A DNA stretch of 64,000 nucleotides from Ralstonia sp. RRA. GTDB taxonomy: Bacteria > Pseudomonadota > Gammaproteobacteria > Burkholderiales > Burkholderiaceae. Each line of letters begins with the position of its first letter. The first letter of the stretch is position 1. The notes under the pieces are model-generated. The model made no database searches, was not told the origin of the DNA, and saw only the letters and a list, made by a program, of their open reading frames with translations. The stretch is from NCBI RefSeq assembly GCF_037023145.1, contig NZ_CP146091.1, forward strand, positions 1,798,001 through 1,862,000, in the 5' to 3' direction. The position numbers and the translations under genes are program-made. This document shows positions 16,526 to 26,198 of this stretch, one piece after another.

Positions 16526-17452
16526 TTAGGCGCCAGGTCGCTGCTGCTTCACGATCGTCAACGCTGACGCAATCATCGTGCTCAGGTCGCCCATGTTGCC
16601 CGGCACGATCAGCGTGTTGCCCTGCTTGGCCAGGTTGCCGAACGCGCTCACATACTCTTCCGCCACCTTCAGGTTAACTGCGTCGATGCCGCCTTCGGTG
16701 CGGATCGCCAAGCCAATCTTCTGAATTGCCTGTGCATTGGCTTCGGCCACTGCCAGAATGGCCGCAGCCTCACCCTGGGCCTTGTTGATGGCGGCTTGCC
16801 TTTCACCTTCAGACTTTTGGATTGCTGCCTCACGCGCGCCCGACGCCAGATTGATCTGCTCCTGACGCTTACCCTCTGATGCAGCGATCAGCGCACGTTT
16901 CTCGCGTTCCGCCGTGATCTGCGCCTGCATGGCGTGCAGGATTTCCTTCGGGGGCGTCAGATCCTTGATCTCGTAGCGCAGCACCTTCACGCCCCAGTTG
17001 GAGGCGGCCTCATCCAGCGCATTAACCACGCTGTGGTTGATGAAGTCGCGCTCTTCAAACGTCTTGTCCAGCTCCAGCTTGCCCACCACCGAGCGCAGCG
17101 TCGTCTGTGCCAGTTGCGTGATCGCGACCACAAAGTTGCTTGAACCGTACGATGCGCGCATCGGGTCGGTCACCTGAAAGTACAGGATGCCGTCCACCTG
17201 CAGTTGCGTGTTGTCCTTGGTGATACAGATCTGGCTCGGCACGTCGAGCGGGATTTCCTTGAGCACGTGCTTGTAGGCCACGCGGTCGACAAAGGGCAGC
17301 ACGATGTTGAGCCCCGGCGACAGCGTTGCATGGTACTTGCCCAGCCGCTCCAGAATCCATGCGTGCTGCTGCGGCACGATCTTGATTCCCTGCGCGATCA
17401 GCACGATAGCCGCAAACAGAACGATAAGCGCGAGAGTCCCCAGCTCGAACAT
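16526..17452 (-). CDS. SPFH/Band 7 membrane protein (QmcA/stomatin-like)
   Basis: A 308-residue protein with one N-terminal membrane helix (LGTLALIVLFAAIVLIAQ), followed by an SPFH domain beginning KIVPQQHAWILERLGKYHATLSPGLN. A long Ala/Glu-rich coiled-coil runs through EREKRALIAASEGKRQEQINLASG and onward. This is the architecture of paraslipin/QmcA proteins that form oligomeric cages in the inner membrane. The start at 17452 has a strong GGAGG site. It is co-transcribed with the NfeD gene 34 bases upstream; SPFH-NfeD pairs are a standard bacterial module for membrane microdomains and protease control. Confidence 0.92.
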   Translation of the reverse strand: MFELGTLALIVLFAAIVLIAQGIKIVPQQHAWILERLGKYHATLSPGLNIVLPFVDRVAYKHVLKEIPLDVPSQICITKDNTQLQVDGILYFQVTDPMRASYGSSNFVVAITQLAQTTLRSVVGKLELDKTFEERDFINHSVVNALDEAASNWGVKVLRYEIKDLTPPKEILHAMQAQITAEREKRALIAASEGKRQEQINLASGAREAAIQKSEGERQAAINKAQGEAAAILAVAEANAQAIQKIGLAIRTEGGIDAVNLKVAEEYVSAFGNLAKQGNTLIVPGNMGDLSTMIASALTIVKQQRPGA

Positions 17453-17486
17453 AGAACCTCCGGTTGTTGGTATTGGGTGCTAAGGC

Positions 17487-17915
17487 TTAATGCTTGGGCG
17501 CGACAACCAGCACGTTGCCGCGTACCTCGACGATGCGGAATTCGCCGCCCGAAGCCGTGGCGTGCGGCGCCAGCTCGACGTCCCACGCGGCGCCGCGATA
17601 CTGCACGCGCGCGCGGCGCTCGGGCGACCACGCGTCTACGCGCAGCACTTCGCCGATATCCAGATTCACGTTGCGATTGCGGGCGGCATCTTCGCGCGTC
17701 ACGCGCCCATAGCGCGAGCGCCGCAGCCCAGCGATGCCGAATACCGCGATGATGGCGGCCACAATGGCCTGCGCCGGAAACGCCAGCCCAACCAGTGCTG
17801 CCAAACCACCGGCCAGCAAGCCGATTGCCACCATCAGCAGGTAGAACGTGCCCGTCATCAGTTCACCGATGACGAGCAGCACAGCCAGCGAAAACCAGAC
17901 GGTCTGAGCCGACAT
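17487..17915 (-). CDS. NfeD family membrane protein
   Basis: A 142-residue short NfeD-type protein. Two to three membrane helices span residues 5-70 (WFSLAVLLVIGELMTGTFYLL, AIGLLAGGLAALVGL, AIVAAIIAVFGIAGL). A C-terminal OB-fold domain follows, with IGEVLRVDAWSPERRARVQYRGAAWDVE and ending VRGNVLVVAPKH. The start at 17915 has a GGAGGG ribosome site; the longer frame reads through the ppsA terminator. It partners with the downstream SPFH protein and is probably the first gene of that two-gene unit. Confidence 0.92.
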   Translation of the reverse strand: MSAQTVWFSLAVLLVIGELMTGTFYLLMVAIGLLAGGLAALVGLAFPAQAIVAAIIAVFGIAGLRRSRYGRVTREDAARNRNVNLDIGEVLRVDAWSPERRARVQYRGAAWDVELAPHATASGGEFRIVEVRGNVLVVAPKH

Positions 17916-17929
17916 GCTCCCCCTCCCAG

Positions 17930-17964
17930 AAAAAAACCCCCGCGACGCTGCACGTCTGCGGGGG
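17930..17964 (-). terminator. Rho-independent terminator of ppsA
   Basis: On the minus strand the stem GCCCCCGC...GCGGGGG closes at 17964/17937 and is followed by seven T residues (A-run at 17930-17936 on the plus strand). It lies about 100 bases after the ppsA stop and just before the nfeD start. Confidence 0.88.
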
Positions 17965-18066
17965 CATGTCGCTCGGCCCCCGCCAGCGTTAGACGCCACC
18001 GGGCACTTCGCGTTCTTGTTAGCGCGTACCCGTCAGGATACGCGCCTTGCCTTACAACACTCTAGC

Positions 18067-20454
18067 TCAGGCCGAACCCAGCTTCTTCCACGTGTCGACC
18101 ACCGAATCCGGGTTCAGCGAGATCGACGAGATGCCTTCCTTGGCCAGCCACTCGGCAAAATCCGGGTGGTCGGACGGGCCCTGGCCGCAGATACCGACGT
18201 ACTTGTTCATCGACAGCGCCGTGGAGATGGCACGCTGCAACATGAACTTGACCGCCGGGTCGCGCTCGTCGAAATCCTTGGCCAGCAGCTCCATGCCGGA
18301 GTCGCGGTCCAGACCCAGCGTGAGCTGCGTCAGGTCGTTCGAGCCGATCGAGAAGCCGTCGAAATGCTGCAGGAACTGCTCGGCCAGAATCGCGTTGGAC
18401 GGCACTTCGCACATCATGATCAGGCGCAGGCCATTTTCGCCGCGCTTCAGGCCGTACTTGGCCAGCAGTTCGACCACCTTCTCGGCCTGGCCAAGCGTAC
18501 GCACGAACGGCACCATGACCTCAACGTTGGTCAGGCCCATTTCGTCGCGCACACGCTTCATGGCACGGCATTCCATCTCGAAGGCTTCAGCAAAGTCTTC
18601 GGCGATGTAACGCGAGGCGCCACGGAAGCCCAGCATCGGGTTTTCTTCGTCCGGCTCGTAGCGCGAACCGCCGATCAGCTTCTTGTACTCGTTCGACTTG
18701 AAGTCCGACAGACGCACGATCACCGGCTTCGGATAGAACGCCGCTGCGATGGTGGCGATGCCCTCGGCCAGCTTGTCGACGTAGAACGCGCGCGGGCTGG
18801 CATGGCCGCGGGCCACGCTTTCCACGGCCTTCTTCAGGTCGCTGTCGACTTGCGGATAGTCGAGGATCGCCTTCGGGTGCACGCCGATATTGTTGTTGAT
18901 GATGAATTCCAGACGCGCCAGGCCCACGCCGCCGTTCGGGATCTGGCAGAAGTCGAACGCCAGTTGCGGGTTGCCGACGTTCATCATGATCTTGGTGCTG
19001 ATCGTCGGCATTTCGCCGCGCTGGACTTCCGTGATTTCGGTTTCCAGCAGGCCGTCGTATATCTTGCCTTCGTCGCCCTCGGCGCACGAGACCGTCACCA
19101 GCGTGCCGTCCTTCAGCAGATCGGTCGCGTCGCCGCAGCCGACCACGGCCGGCACACCCAGCTCACGCGCGATGATGGCCGCGTGGCAGGTACGGCCGCC
19201 GCGGTTGGTGACGATGGCCGAGGCACGCTTCATCACCGGTTCCCAGTTCGGGTCGGTCATGTCGGCCACCAGCACGTCGCCGGGCTGCACGCGTTCCATT
19301 TCAGCCGGATCGTTGATCACGCGCACCGGGCCCGTGCCGATCTTCTGGCCAATGGCGCGGCCGGTGGTCAGCACCGGTGCCGAGCCCTTCAGGCGGAAGC
19401 GCTGCTCGACCTTGCCGTGTGCCTGGCTCTTCACCGTTTCCGGGCGGGCCTGCAGGATGTAGATCTTGCCGTCCTTGCCGTCGCGGCCCCACTCGATGTC
19501 CATCGGGCGACCGTAGTGCTTCTCGATGATGACGGCGTACTTGGCCAGCTCCGTCACATCCGCGTCGCTGATGGAGTAGCGGTTGCGCAGTTCGCCCGGC
19601 ACGTCGACGGTCTTCACGCGGCCTGCTTCGCCCGGCGCGGTGAATTCCATCTTGATCAGCTTGGAGCCGATCGAGCGGCGGATGATCGGGTACTTGCCGG
19701 CGGCCAGCGTCGGCTTGAAGACGTAGAACTCGTCCGGGTTCACCGCGCCCTGCACCACCGTTTCGCCCAGGCCGTAGCTGGAGGTGATGAAGACGACATC
19801 CTGGAAGCCCGATTCGGTGTCGATCGTGAACATCACGCCCGAGGCGCCGCAGTCCGAGCGCACCATGCGCTGGATACCGGCCGACAGGGCCACCACGTCG
19901 TGGGCGAAACCCTTGTGCACGCGGTACGAAATCGCACGGTCGTTGTACAGCGAGGCAAACACGTGCTTGATCTTGTCGAGCACGTCGTCGATGCCCAGCA
20001 CGTTGAGGTAGCTCTCTTGCTGACCGGCGAACGAGGCGTCCGGCAGATCTTCGGCCGTGGCCGACGAACGCACCGCGAACGATGCCTCGGCACCTTCACG
20101 GGCAGCCACGCGAGCGTACGACTCGCGAATCTCTTGCTCCAGGCGTGGCTGGAACGGTGCAGTGGCAACCCACTCGCGGATTTCCTTACCGGCAACGGCC
20201 AGCGCCTTGACGTCGTCGACGTCCAGCGCGGCCAGGCGCTGCGAGATACGCTCGGTCAGGTTGTTGTGGGCGAGGAAGTCACGGAAGGCCAGTGCCGTGG
20301 TGGCAAAACCGCCAGGAACGCGCACGCCGGCGCCATCCAGCTGGGAGATCATCTCGCCCAGCGAAGCGTTCTTACCGCCAACGACCTCGACATCGGTCAT
20401 CCGCAGTTGCTCGAACGGCAGCACATAGGCGCCGTCTTGCGACAGGTTAATCAT
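18067..20454 (-). CDS. ppsA: Phosphoenolpyruvate synthase
   Basis: A 795-residue enzyme making PEP from pyruvate and ATP, needed for gluconeogenic growth. The N-terminal pyruvate/PEP-binding domain begins [22 protein letters not shown]. The swivelling phosphohistidine domain has the catalytic His in [21 protein letters not shown]. The C-terminal TIM barrel has the end motif [17 protein letters not shown] with its catalytic Cys. The start is ATG at 20454 with a weak AGGGA ribosome site. The divergent neighbour encodes its regulatory kinase/pyrophosphorylase, the classic arrangement. A long terminator follows. Confidence 0.98.
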   Translation of the reverse strand: MINLSQDGAYVLPFEQLRMTDVEVVGGKNASLGEMISQLDGAGVRVPGGFATTALAFRDFLAHNNLTERISQRLAALDVDDVKALAVAGKEIREWVATAPFQPRLEQEIRESYARVAAREGAEASFAVRSSATAEDLPDASFAGQQESYLNVLGIDDVLDKIKHVFASLYNDRAISYRVHKGFAHDVVALSAGIQRMVRSDCGASGVMFTIDTESGFQDVVFITSSYGLGETVVQGAVNPDEFYVFKPTLAAGKYPIIRRSIGSKLIKMEFTAPGEAGRVKTVDVPGELRNRYSISDADVTELAKYAVIIEKHYGRPMDIEWGRDGKDGKIYILQARPETVKSQAHGKVEQRFRLKGSAPVLTTGRAIGQKIGTGPVRVINDPAEMERVQPGDVLVADMTDPNWEPVMKRASAIVTNRGGRTCHAAIIARELGVPAVVGCGDATDLLKDGTLVTVSCAEGDEGKIYDGLLETEITEVQRGEMPTISTKIMMNVGNPQLAFDFCQIPNGGVGLARLEFIINNNIGVHPKAILDYPQVDSDLKKAVESVARGHASPRAFYVDKLAEGIATIAAAFYPKPVIVRLSDFKSNEYKKLIGGSRYEPDEENPMLGFRGASRYIAEDFAEAFEMECRAMKRVRDEMGLTNVEVMVPFVRTLGQAEKVVELLAKYGLKRGENGLRLIMMCEVPSNAILAEQFLQHFDGFSIGSNDLTQLTLGLDRDSGMELLAKDFDERDPAVKFMLQRAISTALSMNKYVGICGQGPSDHPDFAEWLAKEGISSISLNPDSVVDTWKKLGSA

Positions 20455-20672
20455 ACAAAAGTCCCTAAGCTAAGTAAAAAACCGGTCGGATTCGCACGGG
20501 GCATGTTTTTTTCGTCTGACCATGCGAATCGCTTGGCTAAATCATCTGGGACAGCCGCTGTGACATTGTCTGGCGGGCGGCGGGCCCGAATTGCTTAGCG
20601 AAACGATCGCCGCTATTCTACCGTGCCGCAGCACGATTTCTTGCCTGCGTGCTGGAAAAACCCCTTGTTTCG

Positions 20673-21512
20673 ATGACCGACCTTGCCGCCAAGCCGGGCG
20701 TCCGCACCGTATTTATCGTGTCGGATGGCACCGGGATCACCGCAGAAACCTTCGCCCACTCCATCCTGGCCCAGTTCGAGATGAAATTCCGCCAGGTGCG
20801 GATTCCGTTTGTCGACACGGTCGAAAAAGCGCATGTGGCGGTTGGCAAGATCAACGAGGCGTTCAACGCCGAGGGTGTTCGCCCGATCGTCTTCACCACG
20901 CTGGTGGATGCCGACGCCAACCAGATCGTCCATCGTGCCAAGGCCACCATCCTGGACATGTTCCAGACCTTTATCGAGCCGCTCGAGAAGGAGCTGAACC
21001 TCAAGTCCACCCACGCCATCGGCCGCTTTCACCAGAACGCCGACACCGAGGCGTACAAAAACCGCATCGAAGCGATCAACTTTTCACTTGCGCACGATGA
21101 CGGCCAGTCACATAAGAATCTGGCCGAGGCGGATGTGATCCTGGTGGGGGTGTCGCGCAGCGGCAAAACGCCGACCAGCCTCTACCTGGCGATGCAGTAC
21201 GGCGTGAAATCGGCCAACTATCCGCTCATTCCTGATGATTTCGAGCGCGGTAAGCTGCCCACGGTGCTGTACGACTACAAGAGCAAGATCTTCGGCCTGT
21301 CGATCGACCCACAGCGCCTGTCCGAGATCCGCAACGAACGTCGCCCAGGCAGTAAATACGCTGCGATCGAGAATTGCCGCTACGAGGTCAACGAGGCCGA
21401 ATCGATGATGCGGCGCGAGGGTATCAAGTGGCTGTCGTCCACGCACAAGTCCATCGAAGAGATTGCGACGACGGTCCTGCAGGACGTCAAGATGGAGCGC
21501 GACAACTACTGA
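20673..21512 (+). CDS. ppsR: PEP synthase regulatory protein (bifunctional kinase/phosphorylase)
   Basis: About 279 residues of the PSRP/DUF299 family. It inactivates PEP synthase by ADP-dependent threonine phosphorylation and reactivates it by Pi-dependent dephosphorylation. Seen are the opening RTVFIVSDGTGITAETF, the P-loop-like GVSRSGKTPTSLYLA around residue 150-165, and the closing EEIATTVLQDVK. The start is either ATG at 20673 or GTG at 20649 (adds MLEKPLVS). I prefer the ATG because the GTG lacks a ribosome site. It is divergent from ppsA, sharing an intergenic region of about 200 bases. Confidence 0.95.
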   Translation: MTDLAAKPGVRTVFIVSDGTGITAETFAHSILAQFEMKFRQVRIPFVDTVEKAHVAVGKINEAFNAEGVRPIVFTTLVDADANQIVHRAKATILDMFQTFIEPLEKELNLKSTHAIGRFHQNADTEAYKNRIEAINFSLAHDDGQSHKNLAEADVILVGVSRSGKTPTSLYLAMQYGVKSANYPLIPDDFERGKLPTVLYDYKSKIFGLSIDPQRLSEIRNERRPGSKYAAIENCRYEVNEAESMMRREGIKWLSSTHKSIEEIATTVLQDVKMERDNY

Positions 21513-21534
21513 GCGTCGTGCTCACACAATAAAG

Positions 21535-21567
21535 AACGGCCGGGTTCACACCGGCCGTTTTGCTTTT
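21535..21567. terminator. Bidirectional terminator after ppsR
   Basis: A 9-bp stem AACGGCCGG/CCGGCCGTT (21535-21543, 21551-21559) has TTTTGCTTTT on the plus side and CTTTATT on the minus side. It sits between convergent ppsR and the hydrolase gene at 21583. Confidence 0.9.
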
Positions 21568-21582
21568 CCGCCGACGCCAGGC

Positions 21583-22479
21583 TCAAGCGCGATCACGCAC
21601 CCAGTTGCCGCCGTGCGCGGCCGCCTGGGCGGCAGGGGATGTCGCCAGATAGGCCAGGGCCTGCTCGGTCGAGCCCTCGTGGTGTGGCGTGTAGCTGGGT
21701 CGGAAGTAGCGTAGCGCTGCCCCCAGCATCTTCCAGAACGACGGCAGGCAGCCGCGGCGCGACCCGTACCACCAGCCGCGGATGAACCCGGGGAACCGCC
21801 CCGCCCCCGGATCGCGCTTGTACATGAAGCGGAAGCCCGTCACCAGGAAGTACAGCAGCAGCAGAATCGTGCTGAGCATGTGGAAGCAACGCTCAAAGTA
21901 GTTGCCGCCCATGTGCCGGAAGATGTCAAAGGCCACCGTGCGGTGTTCGACTTCCTCTGCGCCGTGCCAGCGCAGCAAATCGAGCATGACCGGATCGGCG
22001 TTGGCGGCATCCAGCCCTTTTGCGTTGAGCACCCAGTTGCCGAGATAGCCGAAGAAGTGTTCCAGCGCAGCGATGATGCCGAGTTGCTGCCGCAGCCAGA
22101 AGCGCGTGTGGCCAATCTTCAGGCCGAGCGGCTGCTCGCCGAGCACCTTGGAAAACAACCAATCCAGCCGCTTGGTGAAGGGCTGCGTGTCGATGCCGTG
22201 GTCCTTGTAGTAATGCGTGAGCACGCCGCCGTGCGAGCGCGAGTGGATCGCCTCCTGGCGCAGGAAGCCTTCCGCATCGGCGCGCAGTTTCGCATCGGTG
22301 ATCTGCGGCATGGCCTTGTTGTAGACGCGGCAGAACCACAGCTCGCCGGCCGGGAACAGCAGATTGAGAATGTTGATGATGTGCGTGCTGGACGGATCGC
22401 CGGGGATCCATTGGATGGGCGTGTCCTTCCAGTCGAAGCGCACATGCCGGGGCTTGATGTAGTAGTCGAGCGCAGTCAT
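21583..22479 (-). CDS. PF10118-like metal-dependent hydrolase
   Basis: About 298 residues. Scattered metal-ligand-like residues sit in a largely helical protein: FLRQEAIHSRSHGGVLTHYY, ALEHFFGYLGNWVL and WHGAEEVEHRTVAFD. This EH/ExxxH pattern resembles diiron-type or metal-dependent hydrolases of PF10118. The start MTALDYYIKPRH at 22479 has an AGGAGAC ribosome site. It is the last gene of an operon with an alpha/beta-hydrolase-SDR fusion and an M24 peptidase-like protein, suggesting breakdown of a hydrophobic or ester compound. The substrate is unknown. Confidence 0.82.
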   Translation of the reverse strand: MTALDYYIKPRHVRFDWKDTPIQWIPGDPSSTHIINILNLLFPAGELWFCRVYNKAMPQITDAKLRADAEGFLRQEAIHSRSHGGVLTHYYKDHGIDTQPFTKRLDWLFSKVLGEQPLGLKIGHTRFWLRQQLGIIAALEHFFGYLGNWVLNAKGLDAANADPVMLDLLRWHGAEEVEHRTVAFDIFRHMGGNYFERCFHMLSTILLLLYFLVTGFRFMYKRDPGAGRFPGFIRGWWYGSRRGCLPSFWKMLGAALRYFRPSYTPHHEGSTEQALAYLATSPAAQAAAHGGNWVRDRA

Positions 22480-22514
22480 GGTTTGTCTCCTGTCGTTCTT
22501 GTTCAGGACCGCGC

Positions 22515-24314
22515 TCAATGCCCGGCCATGCTCACGCGGGCAATCAGCCGGCTGAGCCACTGCGCATAGCGTGAGATGAAGCGCGAGGAATGTGCCTCGA
22601 TGCCGATCGTGACGACCGGCTTGTTGCGGAGCACCGCACGGAGCATGGCTTTGGCAACGGTTTCGGGCTTGAGGCCGCGCAACTGGTAGAGCTTGGTCGC
22701 GCGGGCGCGCAGTTGGGCCTGCTGCACCTCCGTCGTGCCGGCGTAGACGGTGGAGGCCATGATTCCCGTCTCGGCAAAGCCCGGGCAGATGGCCGATACG
22801 CCGATGCCCTGCGCGGCCAGCTCGCCACGCATGCATTCGGACAGCATCAGCACGGCGGCCTTGGTGGTCGCGTACGCAGCAAGATCGCGCGACGGCGCAA
22901 AGGCCGCCGCCGACGCGGTATTCAGGATGTGCCCGCCCTGCCCACGCGCCACCATCTGCTTGGCGAACAGCCGCGCGCCGTGGATCACGCCCCACACGTT
23001 CACATGCAGGATGCGTTGCCAATCGCGCTCGGAGGTGTCGACAATGCCGCCGGCCATGCCGATGCCCGCGTTGTTGACGACAATGTCAGCGCCACCCAGC
23101 GCCTTGCCGACCCAATCGACCAGGGCCTCCATCTGCTCAGCGTTGCCCACATCAACGGTGCGCGCCCACGCCTTGCCGCCGGAGAGCCGGATCAGTGTGG
23201 CGGTGCGTTCGGCGTCCTCCGCACGAATGTCGACTGCGACGATGGCCGCGCCTTGCTCCGCAAACTCCAGCGCCGCGCAGCGACCGATGCCGCTGCCCGC
23301 ACCGGTAATGACGGCCAGCTTGCCGGTGAACGGTTTGCGTTCGCCGTGCTGGCGAGCGCGCTGCAACGCCTCGGATTCCGGCTTGCCCTCGGCGTGCTCG
23401 ATCAGCTCGCGCGCCATCTCGGCCATGCGCCCGGCATGTGTCACGGGCAGCCAGTGCCGCGCCACCACTTCGCGCCGCCAATAGTTCGGCACCCAACGCG
23501 ATAGGTCTTCGGACAACGCGGGGCTCACGTACTTGTCCAGCGTGGGCACGATCACCTGCACAGGCGCGTGCGCGTAGCGCTTACGCGGCGCGAACAGGCT
23601 GCGAATGAAGTTGGCGCGGTACAGCGAGACACCGCGGACCCCATCGGCCGTCTGCGTGGCACGCGGCACGATGGTGGTCTTCTCCACGCGGCGTAGCACG
23701 CGCGGCCAGGCGCGGCCTAGCCACAGGCGCCAGCTCAGTTCCGGCACAATCGGCAGATGGAACAGCAGCACGTACCACGAGCGCACAAGCTGCCCCAGCA
23801 TCTTGCCCAACGACGACGGCGTCGGACGCAGCAAACGCTGGCGCATCCAATGCCCGACGTGATCCAGACACGGCCCCGAGCACGACGTGTAAGACGCGAT
23901 GCGCCCGCGCAGGCGCTCTTCCGTCACGAATTCCCACGACTGGATCGAACCCCAGTCGTGTGCAATCAGGTGGACAGGCTTGCTCGGGCTCAGCGCATCA
24001 ATCACCGCGATGAAGTCGTCGGTCAGCCGTGCGAAGGTGTAGTTGCGCATCCCCTTGGGCGCGCTTGATTGCCCTGCGCCGCGAACGTCGTAGGCGATGA
24101 CGTAGTAGTCGCGCGCGAGTATCGGCGCCATCTCGTGCCAGACCTCGCTGTTATCCGGGTAACCGTGGACGAGCACGACGGTCGGGCGAGCCGGGTCGCC
24201 CCAGGTCTTGACGGCGAGCGCGACATCACCGGATTGCACGGTGCGCTCGGCACGTGGAAAGGCTGCGACCGGCTCGAACAGCGCCAGCGGGGCCTCTTCA
24301 AGAAGCGTCTTCAT
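22515..24314 (-). CDS. Fusion of alpha/beta hydrolase and short-chain dehydrogenase (EphD-like)
   Basis: A 599-residue two-domain protein. Residues about 30-310 form an alpha/beta hydrolase of epoxide-hydrolase type: oxyanion motif VLVHGYPDNSEVW, and nucleophile Asp in AHDWGSIQSW rather than the usual Ser elbow. Residues about 330-570 form a Rossmann SDR: TGAGSGIG cofactor loop, NNAG, catalytic Tyr/Lys in YATTKAAV. The same order occurs in mycobacterial EphD (family knowledge). The start at 24314 has a GGAGG site; longer frames run into the M24 gene. Coupled hydrolysis and oxidation of one substrate is the likely reason for the fusion, by inference. Confidence 0.9.
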   Translation of the reverse strand: MKTLLEEAPLALFEPVAAFPRAERTVQSGDVALAVKTWGDPARPTVVLVHGYPDNSEVWHEMAPILARDYYVIAYDVRGAGQSSAPKGMRNYTFARLTDDFIAVIDALSPSKPVHLIAHDWGSIQSWEFVTEERLRGRIASYTSCSGPCLDHVGHWMRQRLLRPTPSSLGKMLGQLVRSWYVLLFHLPIVPELSWRLWLGRAWPRVLRRVEKTTIVPRATQTADGVRGVSLYRANFIRSLFAPRKRYAHAPVQVIVPTLDKYVSPALSEDLSRWVPNYWRREVVARHWLPVTHAGRMAEMARELIEHAEGKPESEALQRARQHGERKPFTGKLAVITGAGSGIGRCAALEFAEQGAAIVAVDIRAEDAERTATLIRLSGGKAWARTVDVGNAEQMEALVDWVGKALGGADIVVNNAGIGMAGGIVDTSERDWQRILHVNVWGVIHGARLFAKQMVARGQGGHILNTASAAAFAPSRDLAAYATTKAAVLMLSECMRGELAAQGIGVSAICPGFAETGIMASTVYAGTTEVQQAQLRARATKLYQLRGLKPETVAKAMLRAVLRNKPVVTIGIEAHSSRFISRYAQWLSRLIARVSMAGH

Positions 24315-24331
24315 CTGAGCCTCCGCAAGCA

Positions 24332-25219
24332 TCAGGCCGCACGCTGCTGTGCGAGCTGGCGTTGCTGCTGCCGTTGTTGCCACCTGCGCACGTGCGGCAG
24401 GTCGTCGTCGAGCCAGTAGGCATCGTCTTCGGTAATGACGAGCAGCTCTTCGAACTTGGCGCCCACGCCGTGAAAGCCCAGGTGTGGCTCCACGGCCCAC
24501 AGACCCGGTACGGGTGCGTGCTCGGAGCGGCGGTCGATCGACCACAGCGGTGACCACCCCTCCTGCTTGCCGCTGCGCACCTGGTCGAGAATCAGGTTGC
24601 GCGTGGCGTTCAGCCCGAAGCGCGCCACGAAGCGCGGCTTCGACGTTTTCTCCAGCTTGGCCACGCGATGCGCCAGCACCTTGAACGGATAGGCCTTGTG
24701 GCGCGGCTCCACCCCTTGCTTCATGCAGAGCTGATCCACCGCACGCGCGACATCCGCCATCGGACGGCGCTCGCGAATCAGGCGCACGATCAGCTCGCGG
24801 TGCGCCATCAGATCGTCCAGCAGTTGTTCAAGGATGGCGTTCTCACCAACACACGTGGCGTAGCCCACGTCGGCAATCACCCCGTTGCGCACCGGCGCCA
24901 CGTCCAGGATGACCGGCATGTTCTCCTCCAGCCGCCGCGACGACGGAAAGAACGCCATGTTGAAACCTGCCATGTGCGTCAGGCCAGAGAACCCCTGAAA
25001 CGCCGTGCGATCACCAAACCAGGCGAACGGTTTGTGCAGCCAGTCATGGACACCGCGGTCGCCCAGCCACTCAGTGAGCAGCCTGGCCGCATCCTTCTCC
25101 GTCATGCCCGGGCGCAACATGCCCCCGACCGCTTCGACGCATTGGTAGGCGAGTTGCTGGATTTCACGAAACTGCGCGAGTTCGTCGACATTGACGCGCG
25201 CCAGGGTGGGGTTCGGCAT
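24332..25219 (-). CDS. M24 (Xaa-Pro/methionine aminopeptidase-like) family protein
   Basis: About 295 residues of pita-bread (M24/creatinase) fold. Metal-ligand region candidates are ILDVAPVRNGVIADVGYATC and the C-terminal VEPHLGFHGVGAKFEELLVITEDD, which match the Asp/Asp and Glu...Glu positions of M24 enzymes. Whether all five metal ligands are kept is not certain, so a non-peptidase role is possible. The start MPNPTLARVN at 25219 has an AAGGAGA site. It is the first gene of the three-gene operon, with a repeat-rich promoter region upstream. Confidence 0.8.
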   Translation of the reverse strand: MPNPTLARVNVDELAQFREIQQLAYQCVEAVGGMLRPGMTEKDAARLLTEWLGDRGVHDWLHKPFAWFGDRTAFQGFSGLTHMAGFNMAFFPSSRRLEENMPVILDVAPVRNGVIADVGYATCVGENAILEQLLDDLMAHRELIVRLIRERRPMADVARAVDQLCMKQGVEPRHKAYPFKVLAHRVAKLEKTSKPRFVARFGLNATRNLILDQVRSGKQEGWSPLWSIDRRSEHAPVPGLWAVEPHLGFHGVGAKFEELLVITEDDAYWLDDDLPHVRRWQQRQQQRQLAQQRAA

Positions 25220-25303
25220 GGCCGGTCTCCTTGCGAACCCGTTGACGCTTCGACCGCGTGATGCGGATTGCGAACAGGCTCTGAGTCTGGTTATCGAGGG
25301 GTG

Positions 25304-25343
25304 CTCAATGGCACCACGCACAATGTTCCATTACTCAATGGCA
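25304..25343. repeat. Direct repeat CTCAATGGCA upstream of the M24 operon
   Basis: The 10-base sequence CTCAATGGCA occurs at 25304-25313 and again at 25334-25343, exactly 30 bases apart (about three helical turns). A small inverted element CCATT-ACTC-AATGG overlaps the second copy. It lies 85-125 bases before the first gene of the operon, where a regulator-binding site would be expected. Confidence 0.45.
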
Positions 25344-25410
25344 AAGTCAATGCGGGACTTTTCTGGCGTTTGAAAACGCCGTGTGACCGGTAACCGACAG
25401 GAAAACGAGA

Positions 25411-26193
25411 TCAGTTGGCGCGACGCTGGCGCACCGCTTCGAACAGGCAGATGGCTGCTGCGGCAGCCACGTTGAGGGATTCCATGCCGCCTGGTTGGGG
25501 GATCGTCACTGGTGTCGTCACGGCGGAAAGCCACGTTTCGGACACCCCTGCACCCTCGTTGCCGAAGACCCAACCGACGGGTGCACTCAGCGGCACATCA
25601 AAGACAGCCTGCTTGGCGTGCGACGACGTTGCCAGCAATGGCACTCGAATGCGCGGATGCACGCTCTCGAACGTGCAGTGCTCGACGATGTTCAGGTGGA
25701 AATGCGCGCCCATTGCAGCGCGCAAGGTTTTGGCTGACCACGCGAACGCACAACCCGCCGTCATGAACACATCGCGCACCCCCGCCGCCGCTGCACAGCG
25801 CAGGATGGAGCCGACGTTGCCGGCATCCTGAATGCCATCCAGGATCACGCAATCAGCATCAATGACTTGCGGCAGATGGCCTTCAGGCGTTTCGATCAAG
25901 GCGATCAGATCCACGCCATTGACGACCGTGGTGAGCTGCGAAAACAGGTTGTCGGCCAGCAAGATGACAGTCTGCGGATCAACGCGATCCAGCAGCGCTG
26001 TGACTTCCGGGTGAGCGACATGACGCTCGGAAACCAGGATCTGGTCCGGCGTCTGGCCGGCATCCAGATAGGCCGCAACCAGATGCACGCCGTCGAGCAC
26101 GGATTGCCCCGCGCGCCGGCGTTGCTGTGTCGAACCCGACAGCGCTTTCAGGTGCTTGAATACGGCGTTGTCGCGGGAAGTGATGTGCTTCAT
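25411..26193 (-). CDS. TrmH/SpoU family RNA 2'-O-methyltransferase
   Basis: A 260-residue SPOUT-fold methyltransferase. The N-terminal substrate-binding domain starts HITSRDNAVFKHLKALSG. The catalytic knot region has the family signatures ILDGIQDAGNVGSILRCAAAAGV, GWVFGNEGAGVSETW and IPQPGGMESLNVAAAAAICLFE. It methylates a ribose in rRNA or tRNA; the exact target cannot be read. It is the last gene of the long envelope operon, 5 bases after rnhB, the usual place for it in Burkholderiales. Confidence 0.92.
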   Translation of the reverse strand: MKHITSRDNAVFKHLKALSGSTQQRRRAGQSVLDGVHLVAAYLDAGQTPDQILVSERHVAHPEVTALLDRVDPQTVILLADNLFSQLTTVVNGVDLIALIETPEGHLPQVIDADCVILDGIQDAGNVGSILRCAAAAGVRDVFMTAGCAFAWSAKTLRAAMGAHFHLNIVEHCTFESVHPRIRVPLLATSSHAKQAVFDVPLSAPVGWVFGNEGAGVSETWLSAVTTPVTIPQPGGMESLNVAAAAAICLFEAVRQRRAN

Positions 26194-26198
26194 GAAAA

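Noticed and set aside
17914..20598. 894-residue plus-strand frame opposite ppsA
   Set aside because: A shadow of high-GC codon bias; composition rich in His, Ala, Arg with no motif. The minus-strand PEP synthase is complete.
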